A stretch of 64,000 nt of DNA from positions 100,668 to 164,667 of the forward strand of contig JAYNQW010000005.1 of NCBI GenBank assembly GCA_038114465.1, read 5' to 3'. The translations under genes were made by a program, and so were the position numbers. The notes beneath the pieces are model-generated. The model did no database searches. It was given only the letters and a program-made list of their open reading frames with translations, and had not been told where the DNA came from. This document shows positions 17,006 through 24,334 of the stretch, piece by piece. Positions within the stretch are counted from its first letter, which is position 1. Each line of letters begins with the position of its first letter. This DNA comes from CALINB01 sp938045325 (lineage in GTDB: Bacteria > Pseudomonadota > Alphaproteobacteria > Rhodospirillales > CALINB01).

Positions 17006-18301
17006 ATGGCCGCATTTGAAGATTATAAAGTCGCTGATATTGAACAGGCTGAGTGGGGCCACAAGGAAATTGCAATTGCTGAAACCGAAATGCCGGGGTT
17101 AATGGCATTGCGCGAGGAATATAAAGGCAAAAATCCCCTGAAAGGGGCGCGAATCGCCGGCTGTATCCACATGACGATTCAAACGGCTGTGTTGATCGAA
17201 ACCCTGGTCGAACTCGGCGCCGAGGTTCGCTGGAGTTCCTGCAATATCTTTTCGACTCAGGATCACGCCGCCGCCGCCATTGCCGACAATAATCTTCCGG
17301 TTTTTGCCTGGAAGGGCGAAACGGAAGAGGAATTCTGGTGGTGTATCGAACAAACAATCCACGGGCCGGACGGTTGGGTGCCGAATATCCTGCTCGATGA
17401 CGGCGGCGATCTCACACAAATCATGCATGAAAAGTACCCCGAATTGCTCAATGATGTTGTCGGCCTTTCGGAAGAAACAACGACCGGCGTGCACCGGCTT
17501 CATGAAATGGAGAAAAGCGGCACACTGAAAGTGCCCGCCATTAACGTTAACGACTCGGTGACGAAATCCAAATTCGACAATCTTTACGGCTGCCGCGAAA
17601 GTCTGGTCGACGGCATCAAACGCGCGACCGACGTTATGCTCGCCGGCAAAGTCGCCGTCGTCTGCGGTTACGGAGACGTCGGCAAGGGCTCGGCACAAAG
17701 CCTACGCAGTCAAGGCGCGCGCGTGATGATCACCGAAATCGATCCGATCTGCGCCCTGCAAGCCGCCATGGAAGGCTACGACGTGACCACCATGGATGAA
17801 GCGGCTTCAATCAGTGATATCTTCGTGACCACGACCGGCAATATCGATGTGATCACCCTCGATCATATGCGCGACATGAAAGACCGGGCGATCGTCTGTA
17901 ACATCGGTCACTTCGATTCCGAAATTCAGGTCGGCGCCCTGCGCAATTACAAATGGCACAATGTCAAACCGCAAGTCGACGAGGTCGAATTCCCGGACGG
18001 CAAACGTCTAATCTTGCTTGCCGAAGGCCGCTTGGTGAACTTGGGTTGTGCTACGGGTCATCCGAGTTTTGTAATGAGCGCGTCATTCACTAACCAGGTT
18101 CTTGCGCAGATCGAGCTTTGGCAAAATCACGCCAATTACGAAAACAAGGTTTATGTTTTACCGAAGCCACTTGATGAGAAGGTCGCCCAACTGCACCTCG
18201 ACCGCTTGGGCGCAAAATTAACCGCGCTCAGCAAGGAGCAAGCCGACTATATCGGTGTTTCGACCGAAGGGCCCTTCAAGCCGGAATACTACCGCTACTA
18301 A
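17006..18301 (+). CDS. ahcY: Adenosylhomocysteinase
   Basis: Reversibly hydrolyses S-adenosylhomocysteine to adenosine and homocysteine, clearing the product inhibitor of methyltransferases (cytoplasmic NAD-dependent tetramer, 431 aa). Conserved segments include GCIHMTIQTAVLIETL, SSCNIFSTQDHAAAAI, the NAD-binding loop GYGDVGKGSAQSL, the HFDSEIQ segment and the C-terminal KPEYYRY tail. The ATG at 17006 is chosen because MAAFEDYKVADI is the family N-terminus; a longer in-frame GTG start at 16892 would add 38 non-conserved residues. It may carry its own leader. It is followed by divL after 136 bases. Confidence 0.96.
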   Translation: MAAFEDYKVADIEQAEWGHKEIAIAETEMPGLMALREEYKGKNPLKGARIAGCIHMTIQTAVLIETLVELGAEVRWSSCNIFSTQDHAAAAIADNNLPVFAWKGETEEEFWWCIEQTIHGPDGWVPNILLDDGGDLTQIMHEKYPELLNDVVGLSEETTTGVHRLHEMEKSGTLKVPAINVNDSVTKSKFDNLYGCRESLVDGIKRATDVMLAGKVAVVCGYGDVGKGSAQSLRSQGARVMITEIDPICALQAAMEGYDVTTMDEAASISDIFVTTTGNIDVITLDHMRDMKDRAIVCNIGHFDSEIQVGALRNYKWHNVKPQVDEVEFPDGKRLILLAEGRLVNLGCATGHPSFVMSASFTNQVLAQIELWQNHANYENKVYVLPKPLDEKVAQLHLDRLGAKLTALSKEQADYIGVSTEGPFKPEYYRY

Positions 18302-18437
18302 GCGAACGCTGGGCAAAGCGCATATCAACCAGCGCCCGAATGGCGCACCTTGTTTATATAAGACAGGGCGCATAAGATTCGGCCGTGAGAATTCGCGCAG
18401 GCAAGTACCGTTCCGTTCATCGGGCAGGATCCGGGTC
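18302..18437 (+). other. ahcY-divL spacer with mutually exclusive pairing arms
   Basis: CGCTGG (18307-18312) can pair with CCAGCG (18329-18334). The overlapping GCGCCC (18332-18337) can instead pair with GGGCGC (18366-18371). The two hairpins exclude each other, a layout seen in attenuators, but no T-run follows either one. A TATATAAG (18354-18361) could be a -10 for divL. Function unproven. Confidence 0.25.
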
Positions 18438-20585
18438 ATGAGCCCCCTGACCGCCTTCGCGCTCGGCACCGTCATCGCCGCCTTATGCTGCGGCACATTG
18501 GCCTTTCGCGAATTTCGCCGCCGCCGTCAAGCGGAACAGCGCCAACGCGCCGGTCAGCAAATCGCCGAAAAACATCAAGCGTTGTTAGAAACCGCCCCCG
18601 ATGGATTTTTCCGTTGGGAGATTATTAGTGACAAGCCGGACGGTGGCTTTCTGAATGGCCCGGCAACATGTTCTCGCCGTTTGGCCGTACTGCTGAAACT
18701 GCAAAACGGCACCGCGGCGACGTTTAACGAAATCCTCGATTGTTTTGATCCAGAGGCGTCGGCCCAACTCGCCGCAAACGTTCAAACCTTGCGCGAACAA
18801 GGCGCACCGTTTGATTTAAAGCTCACTTTAAAACAAGAACCGGCGCACCGCTCAAATGGTAACCGGCACATCCTGGTGTTCGGCTCGCGCACAGCCGGCA
18901 TCGACGGCCAAGCGTTTGCCGACGTCATTTGGATGCGCCCTTCCACGGAACCGCTGGCGCCGGCGCAGCCGGAACCGGTGCCTCTCGAACCAGCCGCCGC
19001 CAAACCCGTTGAAGCCGATCCAGCTCCGATTCCAAAAGCCCGAACCGAACCGCTGACTGAGCAGCCGCCACCCGATACCTTCCATGAACACGTATTTAAC
19101 GCGGCCTTAAACAGCATCGGCACGCCGCTCGCCATATTCAATCACGACGCGGCCCTCGAATATTTTAACGATTCTTATGCTGCATTTTGGGATCTGCCGG
19201 CCGATTGGCTCAAAACCCATCCGTCGATTAATCAGGTTCTGGATGCGCTGCGCGAGCGCCGGCTCTTACCGGAGGTCGCCAATTTTGTTACCTATAAAGA
19301 TGAGCAGCGTGCATTGTTCGGACAACTTAAAGAGCCAAAAGAAATCCTCATTCATCAACCCAACGGTACGACAGTAAAAAATACAATTAACCCAACAGAC
19401 AACGGCGGGCTGGTCTTTTCATATGAAGATGTCACCGGCCATCTCGCCCTGGAACGGTCCGTTAACGCCTTAACGGCTGTTCAGCGCGAGACTCTCGATC
19501 ATTTGCACGAAGGCATTGCCGTTTTCGGTAGCGACGGGCGTTTAAAACTGTGCAACCCGATGTTCGCTTCGCTTTGGCCGATCACACCGGAACAACGCGA
19601 AACGGAACCGCACATCAGTGACATCATCGATCTTTTTCAGACATCGCCCGGCGGCCAACCTCTCGAGGCGGCGGAAAAAGAAAGGCAGATTGCCCATCTA
19701 TTAAGCCGCGAGTCAGATGCCCGACGCATTCCCGGGCGAAACGGGAAAATTTTGGATTACACGAAAGTGCCGCTGCCCGACGGCGCTGTTCTGTTGAGTT
19801 ATCTCGACGTCACCGATAGCGCGCGGGTCGAAGAGGCCCTGACCCAAAAAGCCGCCGCCCTCGGCGAAGCCAATCAATTGAAATCCGCCTTTATCGCGAA
19901 TGTCTCTTATGAAGTTCAAACACCCTTGAAGGCGGTGTTGGGTTTCACAGAAATTTTAGCCGATGAGTATTACGGTGCGTTATCGCCCCGGCAAAAAGAG
20001 TACATCGAAAACATTCGAGAAACGGCTCAAGGCTTATCGACCATCGTGACGGACATCCTTGACCTCGCGTCGATCGAGGCCGGATTAATGACTCTCGATC
20101 TCGACAGTATCGATATCCATGCCATGATGGTATCGGTGCTGAATTTGATCCGCGAAAACGCCCGCCATAAGCATATAAAAATCGAGTTCGATTGTGCGCC
20201 GGACATCGGCTGGATGGCTGCCGATGAACGGCGGCTAAAACAAGTACTCTTTAACTTATTGACGAATGCCGTTCAGTTCACGCCGGCCCATGGGACGGTT
20301 GCCCTTAAGGCAAACCGAAATGGCAATAACATTCAATTTATTGTTGCCGATACCGGCAGCGGCATTCCTCAAGCCGATCAAGAACGGGTCTTTTCGACCT
20401 TTGAGCGCGCCGTGCCGGTTGATGAAGATCAATCACAACAGGGCGCCGGCCTGGGATTATCGCTGGTGAAAAATTTTGTCGAACTGCATGGCGGCACGGT
20501 TGACTTGAAATCCCGGCCGGGCCGGGGCACAACATTTATCTGCCGGTTGCCGGACACCGGACAGCAAAGCGAACAGCGTGCATAG
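18438..20585 (+). CDS. divL: DivL-type pseudo-histidine kinase with Tyr at the H-box
   Basis: Membrane-anchored PAS kinase of the DivL family (715 aa). In Caulobacter DivL activates CckA and hence CtrA, and is modulated by DivK. One N-terminal TM helix (FALGTVIAALCCGTLAF) is followed by PAS-like regions, a Pro/Ala-rich linker (about 175-215), further PAS domains, then HisKA-like and HATPase_c domains. The H-box reads NVSYEVQTPL: the phospho-acceptor is Tyr491 where kinases have His, the hallmark of DivL. The ATP-binding boxes are intact (NLLTNAVQF, DTGSGIP, GAGLGLSLVKNF). The ATG at 18438 is preferred; the frame opens 61 codons earlier without conserved sequence. Confidence 0.88.
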   Translation: MSPLTAFALGTVIAALCCGTLAFREFRRRRQAEQRQRAGQQIAEKHQALLETAPDGFFRWEIISDKPDGGFLNGPATCSRRLAVLLKLQNGTAATFNEILDCFDPEASAQLAANVQTLREQGAPFDLKLTLKQEPAHRSNGNRHILVFGSRTAGIDGQAFADVIWMRPSTEPLAPAQPEPVPLEPAAAKPVEADPAPIPKARTEPLTEQPPPDTFHEHVFNAALNSIGTPLAIFNHDAALEYFNDSYAAFWDLPADWLKTHPSINQVLDALRERRLLPEVANFVTYKDEQRALFGQLKEPKEILIHQPNGTTVKNTINPTDNGGLVFSYEDVTGHLALERSVNALTAVQRETLDHLHEGIAVFGSDGRLKLCNPMFASLWPITPEQRETEPHISDIIDLFQTSPGGQPLEAAEKERQIAHLLSRESDARRIPGRNGKILDYTKVPLPDGAVLLSYLDVTDSARVEEALTQKAAALGEANQLKSAFIANVSYEVQTPLKAVLGFTEILADEYYGALSPRQKEYIENIRETAQGLSTIVTDILDLASIEAGLMTLDLDSIDIHAMMVSVLNLIRENARHKHIKIEFDCAPDIGWMAADERRLKQVLFNLLTNAVQFTPAHGTVALKANRNGNNIQFIVADTGSGIPQADQERVFSTFERAVPVDEDQSQQGAGLGLSLVKNFVELHGGTVDLKSRPGRGTTFICRLPDTGQQSEQRA

Positions 20586-20612
20586 CCTTATGTTTAGAAA
20601 GTTATATGAACA

Positions 20613-21998
20613 ATGGTTCTGAACTTCCCGCAAAACGGAATTCCCAATCAAGCCGATCCGGAATTGATCAATGCGTGGCTCGAAGAAGGATTTCAGCTTC
20701 ACCAGGCGGGTCAATTGGATCAGGCAATCGCACTGTATCAACGCGTTTTAAAAGCCGACCCGAAAAACGTTGAAGCGTTGTATCTCTCGGGCGCGGTCAA
20801 TGTAATGCGTGAAAACTATCTTGAAGCGGTGATACAGCTCTCAAGCGCCTTAAAAACCGACCCCGATTTTGCGCCTGCCTACGGTTTATTAGGCGAAGCC
20901 CAAAAAAACCTCGGCGATTATCACAGTGCCGCCGCAAATTATCAGCGTGCCATCACGTTTGAACCGGAGAATTTCGATTTGTGGAATCAATACGGCAACG
21001 CCTTGCGCCTCAGCGGTGACATTGCCGGTGCCCAGAAAGCCTACGCTAAAAAATCCGCACTGAAGTATCGACCCGGTGAACAATCGGTTTCGGATAACCC
21101 GGATTTCAGCTTCACTTCAAAAACCAAGCTTCGCCATGACATCGAACAGTTCCAGTATTTGATTGAGAAAAACAAAATCGACCGTCGTTATCAGCAAACA
21201 ATCGATACCTACACCGATTTACTTGAAAACTTTCCAATCAATCCGGACGATCCGTACACATCACCCATACCCGAATCGTTTCGCGCCGAATTCGCACCGA
21301 CCTATAACCGTCATGTCTATTTTCGCGACACACCGGCAAGCAGCCAATCGATCATCAATCCGTCCTTGGATCCGGCCGCCATTGAAGCCGATTACGCAAA
21401 AAACGAACCGGGCATCACATACTTCGACGATTTTTTAAAGCCCGATACACTGCAGGCCATTCGCGAACATTGCCTCGAATCCATGGTCTGGCATGAATTT
21501 CGATACGCGAACGGCTACCTCGGTGCCTTCATGAACGAAGGATTTTTCTGTCCGTTGCTTAATCAGATTGTCGAAGCGTTGCCAAAAACATTGCCCGGCA
21601 TTTTTAAAGATCATCAATTGATCAATTTGTGGGGATATAAATACGACAGTTCCATGACCGGTATCGACCGGCATGCCGATGAGGCGGCCGTGAATGTGAA
21701 TTTCTGGATTACCCCCGACGACGCCAACCTCGATCCAAATACCGGCGGCCTGGTGATTTGGAATCAAGAAGCTCCGCTCGATTGGGATTTCGAAAAATTC
21801 AATGCCGATCAGGATGCAATCAAGGCCTTTTTGGAAGAATCCGGCGCGCAATCCATTCGCGTTCCACACAAGCAAAACCGGGCCGTCATCTTTAATTCCG
21901 ATTTATTTCACGCAACCGATGAAATCCATTTCAAGAACGGCTACGAGAATCGGCGGATCAATATCACCCTGCTTTATGGCCGGCGTCATCAAGACTAG
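20613..21998 (+). CDS. TPR-repeat protein with C-terminal 2OG-Fe(II) oxygenase-like domain
   Basis: A 461-aa protein. Residues about 15-155 form at least four TPR units (for example AWLEEGFQLHQAGQLDQAIA and AYGLLGEAQKNLGDY). The C-terminal half has the spacing of a double-stranded beta-helix dioxygenase: His354-x-Asp356 (DRHADEAAVN), distal His433 (SDLFHATDEI) and an Arg pair at 447-448 (NRRINIT) that could bind 2-oxoglutarate. No signal peptide, so cytoplasmic. Similar bacterial proteins are thought to hydroxylate proteins or small molecules, but substrate and role here are unknown. It lies 27 bases after divL and 74 before tsaE, apparently inserted into an otherwise conserved order. The ribosome site is weak. 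Confidence 0.72.
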   Translation: MVLNFPQNGIPNQADPELINAWLEEGFQLHQAGQLDQAIALYQRVLKADPKNVEALYLSGAVNVMRENYLEAVIQLSSALKTDPDFAPAYGLLGEAQKNLGDYHSAAANYQRAITFEPENFDLWNQYGNALRLSGDIAGAQKAYAKKSALKYRPGEQSVSDNPDFSFTSKTKLRHDIEQFQYLIEKNKIDRRYQQTIDTYTDLLENFPINPDDPYTSPIPESFRAEFAPTYNRHVYFRDTPASSQSIINPSLDPAAIEADYAKNEPGITYFDDFLKPDTLQAIREHCLESMVWHEFRYANGYLGAFMNEGFFCPLLNQIVEALPKTLPGIFKDHQLINLWGYKYDSSMTGIDRHADEAAVNVNFWITPDDANLDPNTGGLVIWNQEAPLDWDFEKFNADQDAIKAFLEESGAQSIRVPHKQNRAVIFNSDLFHATDEIHFKNGYENRRINITLLYGRRHQD

Positions 21999-22013
21999 CG
22001 GCCCCATGGCCGG

Positions 22014-22045
22014 AGCCGCAGGGATTTTGCGCCTCCCTTGCGGCT
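22014..22045 (+). other. Stem-loop between the oxygenase gene and tsaE
   Basis: AGCCGCAGGGA (22014-22024) pairs with TCCCTTGCGGCT (22034-22045) with a single bulged T, leaving a 9-base loop. No T-run follows, so it is not a classical terminator. It may stabilise or process the mRNA between two operon segments. Confidence 0.4.
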
Positions 22046-22072
22046 GACACCCGCGCCCGATAAAACCAATCC

Positions 22073-22561
22073 ATGAATGGCGCACACTCAGCCCCTTTGA
22101 CGGTCGTGCTTGAACTGAACGATGAACAGGCAACCCTTGAGCTGGCCGCAACACTGGCCCGCCAGTCAGTTGCCCGCGACATCATCGCCCTGACCGGCGA
22201 ACTCGGCGCTGGGAAAACAACGTTTGCACGCGGCTTTATCGGTGCGAAGCGCAACCAGCCGGAGGATGTCCCCAGCCCGACATTCACCTTGGTGCAACTT
22301 TACGAAACGGACCGCGAAACGATTTATCATTTCGATCTTTACCGGCTCAACGCGCCGGAAGAAGCTTACGAACTCGATATCGAGGACGCCTTCGCTTCCG
22401 GCATTTCACTGATCGAGTGGCCGGAAAAGCTCGGCGCCTTGCTGCCTCGCGACAGTCTCGGCGTCCGGCTTGAATTCAGCGAAAATCCGGGGGCCCGCCG
22501 CGCCGTCATCACGGCACCGCCACATTGGCACGGCCGGTTGAAGGAGGCGGGCCTTGACTGA
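22073..22561 (+). CDS. tsaE: tRNA threonylcarbamoyladenosine biosynthesis ATPase TsaE
   Basis: ATPase of the TsaBDE complex that makes the universal t6A37 modification on ANN-decoding tRNAs (162 aa, cytoplasmic). The Walker A motif GELGAGKT is at residues 42-49. SPTFTLVQLY and the YHFDLYRL motif identify the family, and a C-terminal IEWPEKLG segment is present. The ATG follows the stem-loop spacer; the 3' end overlaps the next gene by 8 bases. In many alphaproteobacteria tsaE sits next to divL and the amgK-murU pair. Confidence 0.94.
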   Translation: MNGAHSAPLTVVLELNDEQATLELAATLARQSVARDIIALTGELGAGKTTFARGFIGAKRNQPEDVPSPTFTLVQLYETDRETIYHFDLYRLNAPEEAYELDIEDAFASGISLIEWPEKLGALLPRDSLGVRLEFSENPGARRAVITAPPHWHGRLKEAGLD

Positions 22562-23579
22562 GCGGACCGCGCGCATCAATCAATTTTTACAAGCCAATGG
22601 TTGGGGCGAGGCCGATTGCAAACCGCTGGCCAGTGATGCTTCGTTTCGGCGTTACATCCGCCTCACGCAAAACGGCCAAGCTGCTTTGCTCATGGATGCA
22701 CCGCCGCCGAAAGAATCCGTTTCGCCGTTCATCAAGATTGCAAAACATCTTCACGCGCTGGGTTTCAGCGCACCGGAGATTTACGCCGAAGACGAAACAC
22801 ACGGGCTGTTATTAATAGAAGATTTCGGCGAGCACACGTTCACCCGTTTATTACTAAACGGCGCCGATGAAACCGCGCTTTACGAACTCGCGACCGATAC
22901 CTTGATCGCGCTTCACCGGTTGCCCGCCGATCAAGCGATCCCCGGCGATCTCGCGTCTTATGACCAGCAACACCTGCAGGATGAAGCCGTTTTATGGGCC
23001 GATTGGTATATTCCCGCCGTCACGGGCGCGCCGATGCCGGCGGCAATGCGAAAAAGTTACGTGATGGCTTGGTTCGAATGCTTTCGCCTGTTGGATAATC
23101 AGCCGCAAACATTGGTGCTGCGCGATTACCATGTCGATAACCTGATGCGCCTCGACGGACGCAGCGGCGTTCACGCCTGCGGCCTGCTGGATTTTCAGGA
23201 TGCGGTGAAGGGCCCTTCGGCGTACGATTTAATGTCGCTTTTGGAAGACGCCCGCCGGGATATCAGCGATTCGCTTCGAACCGCCATGCTGAACCGCTAT
23301 TTTAACGCTTTTCCCGAACTCGACCGGGAGCGTTTTGAAACAGCCATCGCCGTATTAGGCGCACAGCGCCATACCAAAGTCATCGGCATTTTTACCCGAC
23401 TGTGTTGGCGTGACGGCAAATCGGTTTACCTGCAACACATCCCCCGGGTTTGGCGGTTACTGGAGCGTTCCTTGAAACACCCCGCGCTTTCACCGGTTGT
23501 CAGTTGGCTCGACCGCAACATTCCCGCCGATCAGCGGATCACGCCGCCCAAACCGCCTCAATCGCAGGAGGCATCATGA
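22554..23579 (+). CDS. amgK: N-acetylmuramate/N-acetylglucosamine anomeric kinase AmgK
   Basis: Aminoglycoside-phosphotransferase-fold kinase (341 aa). In the Pseudomonas/Caulobacter peptidoglycan recycling route AmgK phosphorylates MurNAc at the anomeric carbon, bypassing de novo UDP-MurNAc synthesis. The catalytic loop VLRDYHVDNLMRL and the metal-binding LLDFQDAVKGP are present. The start is TTG at 22554, supported by a strong AAGGAGG 6 bases upstream, overlapping tsaE. Fold alone could mean another small-molecule kinase, but pairing with murU makes AmgK likely. Confidence 0.88.
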   Translation: MTERTARINQFLQANGWGEADCKPLASDASFRRYIRLTQNGQAALLMDAPPPKESVSPFIKIAKHLHALGFSAPEIYAEDETHGLLLIEDFGEHTFTRLLLNGADETALYELATDTLIALHRLPADQAIPGDLASYDQQHLQDEAVLWADWYIPAVTGAPMPAAMRKSYVMAWFECFRLLDNQPQTLVLRDYHVDNLMRLDGRSGVHACGLLDFQDAVKGPSAYDLMSLLEDARRDISDSLRTAMLNRYFNAFPELDRERFETAIAVLGAQRHTKVIGIFTRLCWRDGKSVYLQHIPRVWRLLERSLKHPALSPVVSWLDRNIPADQRITPPKPPQSQEAS

Positions 23580-24334
23580 CAAAACAAAGAACCAAAACCC
23601 TTAAACCGCCGACAACGGCCATGGTGCTGGCCGCCGGGTATGGCACGCGCATGCGCCCCTTAACCGACACCCTCCCAAAACCCCTGGTACGCGTGCTGGA
23701 CCGTGCGTTGATTGATCGTGTGCTCGACCGGCTTGAAGACGCCATGGTTGAGAAAGCCGTCGTCAACGTTCACTACTTAGGCGAACAAATCGAGAAGCAC
23801 CTTAAAAGCCGGACGTCGCCCAAGATTGACATATCCCGTGAAGAAGAATTGCTCGATACCGGTGGCGGCATTATCCATGCTCTATCAAAGTTAGGAAAAA
23901 ATCCGTTTTATGCCGTCAACAGTGATGCGTTATGGCTCAATGGTTACAAAGACGCCTTGCTGCGCTTGGCCCAACATTGGGATGATACCCAAATGGATGG
24001 ACTGTTGTTGCTTCATTCCACGGTGGAAGCTTACGGGTATGACGGCATGGGCGATTTTGTGATCGATCCTCTCGGCGGCTTGCAGCGCCGCCCCGAAGGC
24101 GAAGTCTCGCCGTATTTATTTACCGGCGTTCAGATGTTGCACCCCAGGCTGTTTAAGAATGCACCGTCGGGACCATTTTCAATGAACCGGCTTTACGATG
24201 AAGCGATCGAAGTGGGCCGGCTTTACGGTGTTATTCATGACGGCGAATGGTTTCATGTTGGCACCGTCGAAAGTCTCAAGGAAGCCGAGGATTACATCCA
24301 AGCCCGTTATGCCGGCACCCGGCACCGCTCATGA
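23576..24334 (+). CDS. murU: N-acetylmuramate-1-phosphate uridylyltransferase MurU
   Basis: Nucleotidyltransferase that converts MurNAc-1-phosphate and UTP to UDP-MurNAc (252 aa), the step after AmgK. The signature MVLAAGYGTRMRPLTDTLPK lies near the N-terminus, with VNSDALWL providing the metal-binding Asp. The ATG at 23576 overlaps the amgK stop (ATGA) and has AGGAGG 5-6 bases upstream; an earlier in-frame start inside amgK is rejected. The 3' end overlaps addB by 4 bases. Confidence 0.9.
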   Translation: MTKQRTKTLKPPTTAMVLAAGYGTRMRPLTDTLPKPLVRVLDRALIDRVLDRLEDAMVEKAVVNVHYLGEQIEKHLKSRTSPKIDISREEELLDTGGGIIHALSKLGKNPFYAVNSDALWLNGYKDALLRLAQHWDDTQMDGLLLLHSTVEAYGYDGMGDFVIDPLGGLQRRPEGEVSPYLFTGVQMLHPRLFKNAPSGPFSMNRLYDEAIEVGRLYGVIHDGEWFHVGTVESLKEAEDYIQARYAGTRHRS

